Assembly (NCBI GenBank): GCA_041488095.1
Contig: JBGPOP010000049.1
Location: 1-25,646, forward strand
Direction of reading: 5' to 3'
DNA: 25,646 nt
Source: DASYPQ01 sp041488095
GTDB taxonomy: Bacteria > Planctomycetota > UBA1135 > GCA-002686595
Position 1 is the first letter of the stretch. Every line of letters begins with the position of its first letter. A program made the position numbers and the translations under genes. Below are positions 6,974 through 16,677 of this stretch, piece by piece. Under the pieces are notes generated by a model. That model saw only the letters and a list, made by a program, of their open reading frames with translations. It searched no databases and was not told the DNA's origin.

Positions 6974-9349
6974 GTGGGCTTCGCTCCGACGATCGGCGCC
7001 TGGCCCGCCGGCGCCATCGGTGCCGGGGCGTGGATCGGCGGCTTCGTCAACTCCGCGATGCTCGCAGGCGTCGGGCTCGCCGCCGTCCCGCTCGCGATCC
7101 ACCTGCTGAACCGCCAGCGCCACCGCCCGATGCCCTGGGCGGCGATGCGCTTCGTGCTGGCCGCATACCGGAGGACCCGACGCCGCGTGCAGCTCGAGAA
7201 CCTGCTCCTGCTCCTCCTGCGCATGGCCGTGGTCGCGCTCCTCGCCTTCGCGATCGCGCGCCCCTTCGCGGGCGAGAAGAGCCCGCTCTCGCGCCTGACC
7301 GAGAGCCGCCGCGATCTCGCGCTGGTCCTCGACGGCTCGGCCTCGACCGGCTACCGCGAGGGCGTCGACACCGTGTTCGAGCGCGAGATCGCGCGCGCTC
7401 GCGAGATCCTGCGCGGCCTCGACGGCGCGCGCGGCGACCGCGTGCGGCTCATCCTGGCCGGCGCCTATCCGCGGCTGCTCTCCTGGTCGAATCCCTCCGA
7501 GGCGCTGTCCGTGCTCGACACGCTCTCCGCGCCGACCGACGAGCCGCTCGACCTCGCCGCCGCGCTCTCCGAGGTCTTGAAGTCCGCCCGCGAGGGCACC
7601 GCGGGCGCGGCCGCGACCGCGCTCGAGGTGCGCCTGCTGTGCGACCTCCAGCGGCGGTCCTTCGTCCCGCGCGAGGAGGGCGCTCAGCCCGAGCCGGCCG
7701 CCCCGCGCGAGGCGGCCGCCGCTCGTCCCCTCCCGGGCGCAGACGCCGCCGGCGCGAAGCCCGCGCGCCCGGCCCTGTACGACGTGCTCGACGCGCTCTC
7801 GCAGCTCGGCCTGCGCGTCCTGGTCGAGGACCTCGGGCCCTCCGATCCCGTGCCGCCGAACCTCGGCGTCGCGAGCGTCGGCACGGCCGGTCCGCCGCTC
7901 GGCCCCGGCCTCCCCTCGGAGGTGCGCATCGAGGTCTTGAATCACGGGCCCAGCGCGCGACATGGGGCGCGTGTGACGCTCGAGGTCGACGGCGAGAGCC
8001 GGCCGAGCCAGGCGATCGACGTCCCCGCTCGCGGCCGCGCCGAGGCGGTCTTCTCCCTGAGCTTCAAGGACCCCGGCGAGCACGTGCTCCTGGCGCGCCT
8101 GGAGGGTGACCGCCTGGCTGCCGACGACACGCGCTTCGAGGTCGTCACCGTGCCCCCGCCCCTGCGCGTGCTCCTCGTCGACGGCGCGCCCGCGGCCGCG
8201 ATCGAGGAGGACGAGATCGGCTACCTGCGAGCCGTCCTCGACCCGCCGATCGACGACGGCAACGCGGGCGCGCTCTCGGCCTCGCACCCCTTCGAGCCGC
8301 GCGAGACGGCGCCCGAGGCGCTCTCGACCGGGGAGATCCGGCTCGAGGACTTCGACGCGATCTGGCTCGCCAACGTCGAGAGCCTCCCGCCCGCGGTGGT
8401 CGAGAGGCTCGAGCGCGCGGTCGCGAGCGGCGCGGCCCTGATCGTCAGCCTGGGCGACCGGGTCACTCCCGAGGCCTACGACACGCGCCTGTGGCGCGCC
8501 GATGGTTCGGGCCTCCTCCCGGCGGAGATCCTGCGGCGCACGGCGGTGCCCTCGCGCCGCGAGGGCTACTTCCGCGTCAAGAGCTTCGACGAGCAGTGCC
8601 CGGCTCTCGCCTTCTTCGCCGACGAGCGCTGGAAGCCGCTCTTCACCGAGGTGCCGATCTACGAGTTCTTCACCGTGCGCCTCGCTCCGGGCGCGCGCTC
8701 CCTCGCGACGCTCGACGACCCCGGGGCCCACCCGCTGCTGGTCGAGCGCCCCTTCGACCGCGGACGCGTGCTGCTCTGGACCACGACGATCGACCCGGCC
8801 TGGACCCGGCTCCCGGAGTCGCCGCGCACGCTCGTGCCGCTCGCGCACGAGCTCCTGCGCTACGCGACGCGCACGAGCGGTCCGCCGCGCAACCTCGCGC
8901 CGGGCGAGCCGCTCGCGGCCGAGACCGCGAGCTTCCCGCGCGCGCTCGCGCTCTCGCGGCCGGACGGCTCGCGCACGCCCCTGGACGGGGTCCCGGTCGA
9001 GCAGCCGGGCGGACGCTGGCGCCTGCCGACGGTCCCGGGCAAGGACACCGAGAAGGCCGGCCTGTACCGGATCGAGATGGAGAGCGCGGGATCGCGCGCG
9101 GGCGCGCTCGCCTTCGCCGTGCGCATGGATCCGTCCGAGGGCGACCTCGAGCGCCTCGCGCGCGAGGAGCTCTCCTCGCTGCACCCCGCGCTCGTCGCCG
9201 TGGCCCCGGGCGATCGGGGCGCCAGCGGAATCGACCCCGATGCGTTCCAGCGCGGGGAGCTGTGGCGCGGCGTCGCGATGGCCTGCCTCGCGGCGCTCGT
9301 GATGGAGTCCCTATGGGCGGCCTGGATCGGGCGCCGGAGGAGCGTATGA
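6974..9349 (+). CDS. BatA-type membrane protein with VWA and C-terminal helix
   Basis: Protein of 791 residues from a GTG start, supported by GGGGGGAGG at 6957-6965; an in-frame ATG at 7058 would shorten it by 28 residues. Two N-terminal membrane helices (about 28-45 and 75-95) flank the aerotolerance/BatA N-terminal signature AIHLLNRQRHRPMPWAAMRF. A VWA-like domain follows with MIDAS D-G-S-A-S at 110-114. Residues about 314-390 look like an extracytoplasmic beta-sandwich (CARDB-like), and about 395-500 like a glutamine-amidotransferase-type fold (R-V-L-L-V-D-G start). A last membrane helix lies near 762-783 before a basic tail. It likely anchors the MoxR/DUF58 complex to the membrane, with a periplasmic middle part (inference). 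It overlaps the next gene by ATGA. Confidence 0.85.
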   Translation: MGFAPTIGAWPAGAIGAGAWIGGFVNSAMLAGVGLAAVPLAIHLLNRQRHRPMPWAAMRFVLAAYRRTRRRVQLENLLLLLLRMAVVALLAFAIARPFAGEKSPLSRLTESRRDLALVLDGSASTGYREGVDTVFEREIARAREILRGLDGARGDRVRLILAGAYPRLLSWSNPSEALSVLDTLSAPTDEPLDLAAALSEVLKSAREGTAGAAATALEVRLLCDLQRRSFVPREEGAQPEPAAPREAAAARPLPGADAAGAKPARPALYDVLDALSQLGLRVLVEDLGPSDPVPPNLGVASVGTAGPPLGPGLPSEVRIEVLNHGPSARHGARVTLEVDGESRPSQAIDVPARGRAEAVFSLSFKDPGEHVLLARLEGDRLAADDTRFEVVTVPPPLRVLLVDGAPAAAIEEDEIGYLRAVLDPPIDDGNAGALSASHPFEPRETAPEALSTGEIRLEDFDAIWLANVESLPPAVVERLERAVASGAALIVSLGDRVTPEAYDTRLWRADGSGLLPAEILRRTAVPSRREGYFRVKSFDEQCPALAFFADERWKPLFTEVPIYEFFTVRLAPGARSLATLDDPGAHPLLVERPFDRGRVLLWTTTIDPAWTRLPESPRTLVPLAHELLRYATRTSGPPRNLAPGEPLAAETASFPRALALSRPDGSRTPLDGVPVEQPGGRWRLPTVPGKDTEKAGLYRIEMESAGSRAGALAFAVRMDPSEGDLERLAREELSSLHPALVAVAPGDRGASGIDPDAFQRGELWRGVAMACLAALVMESLWAAWIGRRRSV

Positions 9350-11805
9350 GCCCGGCTCTCCTCGCCCTCGCGAGCTCCGCAGCGGAGGTCCAGAAGACCG
9401 GGCTGCGCGAGAGCTTCCGCCTGCTCGACGCGCCCGAGCCGTGGGTGATCGTGCTCCTGGTGCTGCCCACGTGCGCGGCGCTCGCCTGGATCGTCTACGC
9501 GCGCGAGTCCGTGCCGCCGCGCGCTCGCGCGGTCCTCGCGGTGCTGCGCTTCGTGAGCCTGCTCCTGCTCATGGCCGTGATCTTCCGCCCCGTGTTCGTC
9601 AGCCGCCGGGAGGAGATCCGCCCCGCCGAGGTGCTCGTCCTGGTCGACGACTCGGCCAGCATGCGACGCGTCGACGCCTACGCTTCCGACGAGGCGACGC
9701 GCAAGGCCCTCTCGGCGCTCACGGACCGGCCGGCGGAGGAATGCGCCCGACTCGATCTCGCCGGGGCCGCCGTGCGCAGGAAGCTCCTGCCCGCCCTCAC
9801 CCAGCGCGGCTACGTGACGCGCCTGTTCCGCTTCGCCGAGCGCCTCGATCCTCTCCCCGATCCGGATCCTCTCTCGGGGGCCAGCGCGCTCACCGGACGC
9901 GGTTCGGCGACGCACCTCGGCTCGGCGCTCTCCGCGGCGCTCTCGGGGAGCCGCGGCCGGAACGTCACGGACGTCGTGATCGTGTCCGACGGGCGGAGCA
10001 ACGGAGGGACGCAGCCGCTGGAGGCGGCGCGCGCGGCCGCCGCGGCGGGGATCCCCGTGCACACGCTGGTCGTCGGCGACACGCGCCCCGAGCGCAACGT
10101 CGTGGTCGAGATCGCCGAGGCGCCGCCCAGCGTGCTCGAGGGCGACGAGATCGAGATCACGGCGCGGGTGTCCGCGCGGGGGACCCAGGGGATCGCGCGG
10201 GCGCGCGTGATCCTCGAGGAGATCGACGCGACGCGCGAAGGGTCGGCGCACCCCGCTCGCGACCGGCGCGAGCCGGGACGACCGCTGGCCGAGGAGGAGG
10301 TCGAGCTCACCGAGGCGGGCGCGCGCGTCGTGCTGCTGGCTCCGCCGGCCCCGCCCGAAGCCCGCGCGACCGAGCGTCGCTTCCGCGTCAGCGTGCCGCC
10401 GATCGAGGGCGAGACCCTGCGCGACGACAACGAGGTCGAGGTTGGCGTCCACATCGCCCCGGAGAAGATCCGCGTGCTCTACGTCGACGCCTACCCGCGC
10501 TACGAGTACCGCTTCCTGCACACGCTCCTCCAGCGCTCCGACGTCAACCTCTCCACCCAGTGCTTCCTGCTCTCGGCGACGCCCGATTTCCCCCAGGAGT
10601 CGAGCCGCGACCTGCCCTCGCTCGCGGCGGTCCCGACGGGCCGCAAGGAGCTGCTCGACGCCTATGACGTCGTGATCCTCGGCGACGTGAACCCCTACGC
10701 GATCTCGCCCGATCCTTCCCGCTGCGAGGAGTTCATGGCCTCGGTGCACGAATTCGTCGAGCGCGGCGGCGGGCTCGTCGTGATCGCCGGCGAGTACGAC
10801 GCTCCGCGTTCCTTCGCGGGCACCCCGCTCGAGGAGCTGCTCCCGATCGTCATCGACGCGACCGCGGGCGCGGGCTTCGAGGGCACGCTGACGCGCACCT
10901 GGCACCCGCGCCTCGAGGACCCGGCCGATCCCCACGAGGTCGTGCGCCTCGTGCCCGACGAGCGCACGAACCGCGAGCTGTGGGAGGAGGAGGGCGGACT
11001 CTCCGGATTCTACTGGTACTCCCCGGTCCTGCGCGCCAAGCCCGGCGCGCAGGTGCTGCTGCGCCACCCCGAGGACGGCAACGCGAGCGGCCGCTATCCG
11101 CTGCTCGCCGCCGGCTGGTTCCCCGCGGGCCGCACCCTGTTCGTGGGCTTCGACGAGACCTGGCGCTGGCAGTACCGCTTCGGCACGCGCTACCACGAGC
11201 GCTTCTGGCGCAACGCGATCCGCTGGGTGGCGCTCTCGCGCCTGAGGAGCGGCGACCGGCGTGTCCAGATCGACGCGCTCAAGAGCCGCTACGACCTGGA
11301 CGAGCGCGTGACGCTCGAGGCGCGCGTCCTCGACGAGGACTACCGCCCCTCGGAGCGACCCGAGCAGGGCGTGCGCCTGTCCGCTCCGGACGGCGCGACG
11401 GGCGAGATCCAGCTCGAGCGCGTCCCCGATCGTCCGGGGCTCTATCGCACCACCTTCGACGTCGAACGCCCGGGCGTGTACGCAGCCTCGATCGAGGCAC
11501 CGGGCGAGGAGGGCGGGATGCACGTCGCCTCGACCGAGTTCGAAGTCGCCCTGCCCTCGCGCGAGAACGCCGACCCCTCGCCCGATCCGGAGACGCTCGC
11601 GGCGATCTCGGCCCTGTCCCGCGGCCGCGCGCTGGACCTCGCCCACGTCGGGGACCTCCTGCCCAGCTTCCCCGGCCACGAGGAGCGCCGCGAGCCGATC
11701 TCCTCGGAGCTCGACGACGCCTGGGACAACTGGGGCACGCTGGTCCTGGCGCTGCTCCTGCTTTCGGCCGAGTGGGTCCTGCGCAAGCGCTGGGAGCTGA
11801 TCTAG
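9346..11805 (+). CDS. Membrane VWA protein with glutamine-amidotransferase-like domain
   Basis: Protein of 819 residues. The ATG overlaps the preceding TGA (ATGA) and has GGAGGAG at 9336-9342. Membrane helices lie at about 32-52 and 62-82. The VWA domain begins LVLVDDSASM (MIDAS D-D-S-A-S at 101-105) and includes VVIVSDGRSNGG near 209-220, a typical VWA strand and loop. From about 374 (KIRVLYVDAYPRYEYRFL) to 560 there is a class I glutamine-amidotransferase-like fold, including GGGLVVIAGEYD; a catalytic Cys was not identified, so enzymatic activity is doubtful. A final helix near 796-812 precedes a basic end. The architecture is well known in planctomycete MoxR operons. It probably partners the preceding protein, forming a pair like BatA/BatB (inference). 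Confidence 0.88.
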   Translation: MSPALLALASSAAEVQKTGLRESFRLLDAPEPWVIVLLVLPTCAALAWIVYARESVPPRARAVLAVLRFVSLLLLMAVIFRPVFVSRREEIRPAEVLVLVDDSASMRRVDAYASDEATRKALSALTDRPAEECARLDLAGAAVRRKLLPALTQRGYVTRLFRFAERLDPLPDPDPLSGASALTGRGSATHLGSALSAALSGSRGRNVTDVVIVSDGRSNGGTQPLEAARAAAAAGIPVHTLVVGDTRPERNVVVEIAEAPPSVLEGDEIEITARVSARGTQGIARARVILEEIDATREGSAHPARDRREPGRPLAEEEVELTEAGARVVLLAPPAPPEARATERRFRVSVPPIEGETLRDDNEVEVGVHIAPEKIRVLYVDAYPRYEYRFLHTLLQRSDVNLSTQCFLLSATPDFPQESSRDLPSLAAVPTGRKELLDAYDVVILGDVNPYAISPDPSRCEEFMASVHEFVERGGGLVVIAGEYDAPRSFAGTPLEELLPIVIDATAGAGFEGTLTRTWHPRLEDPADPHEVVRLVPDERTNRELWEEEGGLSGFYWYSPVLRAKPGAQVLLRHPEDGNASGRYPLLAAGWFPAGRTLFVGFDETWRWQYRFGTRYHERFWRNAIRWVALSRLRSGDRRVQIDALKSRYDLDERVTLEARVLDEDYRPSERPEQGVRLSAPDGATGEIQLERVPDRPGLYRTTFDVERPGVYAASIEAPGEEGGMHVASTEFEVALPSRENADPSPDPETLAAISALSRGRALDLAHVGDLLPSFPGHEERREPISSELDDAWDNWGTLVLALLLLSAEWVLRKRWELI

Positions 11806-11817
11806 AGGGATCCCGCC

Positions 11818-14800
11818 GTGCGCTTCCCGATCCGACACGCGCTCGTTCTCCTGTCGGGCCTCTCGCCCTCGGGGATCTCGCCGGCGCTCGGGGCGGCATG
11901 CCCCCAGCGTGCGGCGCAATCCACGCGTGAGACGGGCGAGGACTCCGAGCCGCGTCCCTTCCGCATCCCCGACCACGCCGCGGCGAAGAGCCGCATGGAC
12001 CGCGCGGAGGAGCACGCTTCCGCGGGACGGTGGAGTGAGGCGCTCGCCGAGCTGCAGGCGGTCATCGAAGAGCACCGCGGCGACCTTCTCGCCGGAGAGA
12101 GGCCGCTCTCGCGCGCTGGAGAGCCGTCGCTGCAGCCCGTCCACCCGGGCGCCTCGCGTCGCGCTCGCGAGCGACTCCTGCGCCTGCCGCCGCAGGCGCG
12201 TGCGCTGTACCGCGAGCGCCACGGCCTCGAAGCCGCGGCGGCCTTCGAGGGCGCCCGCGAGCGCGGCGATCGCCGCGCACTGGCCGAGGTGGCACGCCGC
12301 TGGCCGCTGACCGACGCCGCCCAGCGCGCGTGGTGGGCGCTCGGCGACCTCGAGCTGGAGCGTGGCGAGGAGGACAAGGCGCGGTCGGCCTGGGGCCGCG
12401 GGCTCTCGGCCCTTCTCGAAGTCCCGGATCTCGATCTCCCCCGCGCCAGGGACTGGACCGAGGCGCAGGAGCGCCTGGAGAAGTCGCAGCCCTCGGACGA
12501 GGCGGCGATCCAGGCGCCGATTCAGACCTCGGGCCAGAAGGAATCGCGCGCGGGCGCGCTGCGCCGCATCGCTCTCGCGCGCGAGGAGCTCGAGGCGCTC
12601 GAGTCCGCCCCGGCGCGCTCCGCGCCGCCGCAGCTCGCCGACGGGCTGCACCCCGCTTCGACCGGCCTCTCCTCACGGCCCCCGGTGCGCGAGCTCGAGA
12701 GCTGGCCCGAGCCCTTCGTGCTCCCCGAGCAACCCGTCCAGCGCCTCGACGCGCTGTTCCCCGCGCGCGCGGGCGACGCGCTCCTGGTCTCGACCTCGCT
12801 GCGCCTGCTCGCCCTCCACGCCTGGTCGGGGACGCTCCTGTGGGACAGCGGAGAGCCCGCCGGCTGGGAGGACCTCTCTCCGCGCGACCGTCTGGACTTC
12901 TTCGAGGGGATCGACAAGGACGCTGCGCTCATCGCGCCGGCCGCGGGCGGGCGCGTGGCTCTGGCTGTGCTCCAGATCCCGATCTCGTTCGTCGAGAGCT
13001 TCAAGTACAGCTCGAACGTCCCCGTCACCACGCGCATCCCCGACCGGCGCCTCTTCGCCTTCGACCTCGAGAGCGGGCGGCGCCTGTGGAGCCACGAGCC
13101 GCCGCCGGGCTGGGACGGCGAGTCGGGCGGTTTCACCCAGCGCATGAGCGTCGCGGGTCCGCCCACCGTGTGCGGCACGCGCGTCCTCGCGCCCTGCTAC
13201 CGCATGCAGGGTCGCCTCGACTACCACGTGGGCTGCTTCGACCTCGAGACGGGTGCGCTCCTGTGGTCGACCGCGCTGATCAGCGGCCAGCGCGAGCTGA
13301 ACATGTTCGGGCGAGCCGAGCACGAGTTCAGCGCGCCGCCGCTGGTCGTCTCCGGCGACCGCGTGATCGCGCTCACGCAGCTCGGCACGATCGCCGCGCT
13401 CGACCTGTTCACGGGCGAGCTGTTGTGGGAAACGCTCTACGACCAGATCCCCCTGCCCAAGAACATCACCGGCGGCTTCAAGGCCCTGGCCCGCCGTCCG
13501 GTCTGGAAAAACGCGCCCCCCGCGATCGCCGAGGGCGTGGTGGTGGCGACGCCCTTCGACAGCGACGCGATGGTCGGGATCGAACTCTCCCGGGGCGGCC
13601 TCTTGTGGAGCGTCAGGCACGACCGGATCGAGCGCATCGCGGGCACCTCCGGAATCGACCTGCTCGTCGGCGCGCGGCCCGGAACGGTCTTCGTCTCGGG
13701 CGGCGACGTGGCCGCGATCTCCGCGCGCAGCGGTCTGCGGCTCTCAGCGCCGGACTCGCTGCGCTGGTCCTACTCCGACGACGACATGCAAGACGGCTCG
13801 CCCCCCTGGCGCCCCGTCCTGGCCGGCGAACGCATCGTGATCCCTCTCAAAGGCACCCGGGTCGAGATCGACGTCGAGACCGGACGCAAGACCGCCAGCG
13901 CGGCGTGGATACCGGAGGGCACCGGCGGCAACCTCGTCGTCGGACCGGGCGAGGTGTGCGCGCTCTCGATCCATCGCGTGGCGGGCTGGTTCGACTGGGA
14001 CCTCCTCACCGAGAGGGCGCGCGCCGAGATTTCCGGGCACGAGGACGATTCCGGCCGCGCGCTCGCGCTGGGGCGGCTGCTGGCCGACCGCGGCGCGGCC
14101 GAATGGCAGCGCGGCCAGGCGGACGCGGCGCGCGCGCACCTGGCCGAGGCCGAGGCGGTCCTCGATCGAGCCCTCGCGGGCGAGACGGCCCTGGCGGGCG
14201 AGTCCTACGCGGAACGCTCGCCCCTGGCCGTCGAGATGCACCGCGCGCTCCGCTCCCAGGCACGGCTGCGCGCGGGGCTCGCCGACCGGGCGGGCGCGCT
14301 GGCCGCGCTGCGGCGCGCGCGTACGCTCGCGCCCGACGCGACGACCCTGCGCGACACGCTGCTCGAGGAGCTCGCGCTCCTGCGCACAGCCGATGGAGGG
14401 CGGGATCCGGCCTACGCCGACGCGCTCGCGGCCGTGGAGCGATGTTGTGCCGACCTTCCGCTCGTATGCGACGCGACGCCGGCGGAGACCCCGGACGCCA
14501 CGCACGCGCCATCCCCCACCCTGCCTCGGTTCGTGCCCATGGTCGGCAGCATCGCCCGCCGCGACTGGGTCCCGTGCGAAATGCCGGTCGGCCTGTGGGT
14601 GCTTTTCGAGCGCATCGCCGCCGCATCGGCCGGGGGAGACTCGCCGGCGGAGCTGGCCGGGCTTCACGGCGTGCTCGAGAGGTACGCCGAGATCGAGCTG
14701 CCGCAGGGCTCGGCGGGCGCGCTCGCCGGCGAGCGCATCGGGCGACTCGTGCGCGAAGGCCGGAGCGCGGGCTACGAGGTCTTCGAGGCGCGCGCGCAGA

Positions 14801-16677
14801 AGCTGCTCGACGAGGCGCTGGCCGCACGGGACGCGGCCAAGCTCGCGCGGATCGGGCGGCTCTTCCCCCACTCCCGGGCCGCCGAACGTGCCGACGATCA
14901 GCAGCTCGCATGGGCCATGGAGTCCGGCGACACCGCCTCCGTCGCGCGCATCGTCCAAGCCCAGATCCCGCTCGCGACTCCCGGATCGCCGGGGGGCGGA
15001 TGGCGACTCGCCGACGCGAACGAGCGCGAGGTGCGCGTGCTCCTGCGGCTCTCGTCGTCCTTCGCGCGCGCGGGCAACCGCGAGCTCGCCACGGAGCTCC
15101 TGCGCACCCTCGCCGTCGCGCACGGCGGCGTGCGCTCCGACCTCGACGGCGACGGCGGCCGGACGCTGGCGGAGCTCGCCGCCGGGATCGCGCGCTGGAC
15201 GCCGCCCGATCCGGCGCCGCCGCCCGGACGTTTCCGGCAGGTCACCCGCGAAGGCCAGCGCCTGGCGAGCGATTGGGAGATCCTCGGCCGCTTCCAGCTC
15301 GGAGAGGATGCCTCGGGCGAATCGCGCGACGCGGACGAGAAGGTCGAATCCTACGCTGCGCTCCGCACGCCGATCACGCGCGACCGCCGCGCCGTGCTCG
15401 TGACCGCTCTCGTGGTCCCGTCCAAGGGCAACCCGGATGTGGATCTCGCCTTCGAGGAGGTGCCCCTGGCCCTTGCGCCCGCGCCCCTGGGACCGGCGGT
15501 CGTCGCCTGGTCGCGGCGCACCGCCCTCGCCCCCGGGCGGATCCTCGTCGCGACCGGCGCAGGCGTGGCGGCTGTCGACGGGCAAGGGCACAAGACCTGG
15601 GAGTGGCGGCCCGATGGAGCCGCACCGACTTCGATCTCGCTCGGCTGCGCGGCCGGCATCGCGATCGTCTCGGTCGATCTCTACGGCGGGCGGCGCTATC
15701 TCGCGGCCCTCGACGCGCATTCGGGTGTCGAGCTCTGGCGCGTCCCGATCCTCGACCCGGGCCTGGCGGCGCTGCCGTTGCTCTCGTCGAACCGCGTGGT
15801 GCTCCTGCCCGTGCAGGGAAGGAAACGCGCCGTGGCGCTCGATCTCTTCACCGGGCGCGAGGCGCTGTCCTTCGAGCTCGACACCCCGGTTCGCGCCGCG
15901 GCTCCCGACGACGCCTGGATCGAGGACGATCTCCTCATCGTCCCCTGGATCCAGGCCGGGCGCGAGCCCGAGCGCAACCACGTGTTGGCTTACGACCTCG
16001 CGAGCGGAGAGCGCGCCTGGCGCGTGGCGTTCGGGGACGACCTCGGCGCGCGCGGCCCGGTCGCGGCGGACCGGGAGTCCCCGCCGGACGCGCGCGAGCT
16101 CGTGGCCGTGCTCCAACGCCCGAGGCGGACCTGGCTCCTCGTCCGCTCGTCGATCGCCACCGCCGAAAAGCCCGCCTCGGCCGCGATCTACGAGCTCTCG
16201 ACCCGGATCGGCGCCCTCTCGCCCCTGGCCAGCGTGCGCATCGGCGCATCCGATAGGGTGCTCGGCCTGGTGCGGCCGGGACGCCTGGCGCTGTCGAGCA
16301 CGATCCTGTTCCTGCTCGGCGGCCGCGAGGGATCGCACGAGGCGCGCCTGCGCGCGGTCGACCTGGCCGGGGGCGAGATGTGGTCGCAGGCCCTCACGCC
16401 GGCCTTCGAGGATCTGCTCCAACCGAGCGCACCCTTCTCGCTCATGCCCCAGCCGGCCCTCTCGGACGGCGCCGTGCTGCTCGCCTACTCCGTGATGGCC
16501 AAGGGCGGCGTACCCTCGCTGATGACCACGATCGAGTGCCTCGACAGGGGGAGCGGCAGGAGCCTCTCGAGCCTCTCCCTCTCCCCGGTGATGGGGCGCT
16601 GCGACTCCTTGAAGATCTTCCCGCTCGGCGGCGGACTGCTCGTCCGCGGCCAGGGTGGGGTGGAGGTGTTGAGATGA
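11818..16677 (+). CDS. Giant secreted protein with two PQQ-type beta-propeller regions
   Basis: Protein of 1619 residues from a GTG start, 12 bp after the previous stop; the N-terminus (RFPIRHALVLLSGL) is a plausible signal peptide. Residues about 60-200 are helical and TPR-like. PQQ-type blade motifs (A-x-D-x-x-(S/T)-G-x-x-L-W) occur near 327-345, 411-428, 470-487, 525-542 and 584-600, with a weaker one near 682. A second helical repeat-like region spans about 738-1130. A second propeller region follows, with blades near 1250, 1295, 1339, 1390 and 1512. Such propellers in BamB-like proteins are scaffolds; no catalytic residue set for quinoprotein dehydrogenases was recognised. A periplasmic scaffold role is inferred. 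It overlaps the next gene by ATGA. Confidence 0.85.
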   Translation: MRFPIRHALVLLSGLSPSGISPALGAACPQRAAQSTRETGEDSEPRPFRIPDHAAAKSRMDRAEEHASAGRWSEALAELQAVIEEHRGDLLAGERPLSRAGEPSLQPVHPGASRRARERLLRLPPQARALYRERHGLEAAAAFEGARERGDRRALAEVARRWPLTDAAQRAWWALGDLELERGEEDKARSAWGRGLSALLEVPDLDLPRARDWTEAQERLEKSQPSDEAAIQAPIQTSGQKESRAGALRRIALAREELEALESAPARSAPPQLADGLHPASTGLSSRPPVRELESWPEPFVLPEQPVQRLDALFPARAGDALLVSTSLRLLALHAWSGTLLWDSGEPAGWEDLSPRDRLDFFEGIDKDAALIAPAAGGRVALAVLQIPISFVESFKYSSNVPVTTRIPDRRLFAFDLESGRRLWSHEPPPGWDGESGGFTQRMSVAGPPTVCGTRVLAPCYRMQGRLDYHVGCFDLETGALLWSTALISGQRELNMFGRAEHEFSAPPLVVSGDRVIALTQLGTIAALDLFTGELLWETLYDQIPLPKNITGGFKALARRPVWKNAPPAIAEGVVVATPFDSDAMVGIELSRGGLLWSVRHDRIERIAGTSGIDLLVGARPGTVFVSGGDVAAISARSGLRLSAPDSLRWSYSDDDMQDGSPPWRPVLAGERIVIPLKGTRVEIDVETGRKTASAAWIPEGTGGNLVVGPGEVCALSIHRVAGWFDWDLLTERARAEISGHEDDSGRALALGRLLADRGAAEWQRGQADAARAHLAEAEAVLDRALAGETALAGESYAERSPLAVEMHRALRSQARLRAGLADRAGALAALRRARTLAPDATTLRDTLLEELALLRTADGGRDPAYADALAAVERCCADLPLVCDATPAETPDATHAPSPTLPRFVPMVGSIARRDWVPCEMPVGLWVLFERIAAASAGGDSPAELAGLHGVLERYAEIELPQGSAGALAGERIGRLVREGRSAGYEVFEARAQKLLDEALAARDAAKLARIGRLFPHSRAAERADDQQLAWAMESGDTASVARIVQAQIPLATPGSPGGGWRLADANEREVRVLLRLSSSFARAGNRELATELLRTLAVAHGGVRSDLDGDGGRTLAELAAGIARWTPPDPAPPPGRFRQVTREGQRLASDWEILGRFQLGEDASGESRDADEKVESYAALRTPITRDRRAVLVTALVVPSKGNPDVDLAFEEVPLALAPAPLGPAVVAWSRRTALAPGRILVATGAGVAAVDGQGHKTWEWRPDGAAPTSISLGCAAGIAIVSVDLYGGRRYLAALDAHSGVELWRVPILDPGLAALPLLSSNRVVLLPVQGRKRAVALDLFTGREALSFELDTPVRAAAPDDAWIEDDLLIVPWIQAGREPERNHVLAYDLASGERAWRVAFGDDLGARGPVAADRESPPDARELVAVLQRPRRTWLLVRSSIATAEKPASAAIYELSTRIGALSPLASVRIGASDRVLGLVRPGRLALSSTILFLLGGREGSHEARLRAVDLAGGEMWSQALTPAFEDLLQPSAPFSLMPQPALSDGAVLLAYSVMAKGGVPSLMTTIECLDRGSGRSLSSLSLSPVMGRCDSLKIFPLGGGLLVRGQGGVEVLR

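Noticed and set aside
8860..12651. 1263-codon minus-strand open frame
   Set aside because: Antisense to three operon genes; no motif, and stop-free frames of this length are expected in such GC-rich coding DNA.
12330..16256. 1308-codon plus-strand frame inside the propeller gene
   Set aside because: Out of frame with the propeller blades and made mostly of Arg, Gly, Ala and Pro; a frame-shifted reading of the real gene.
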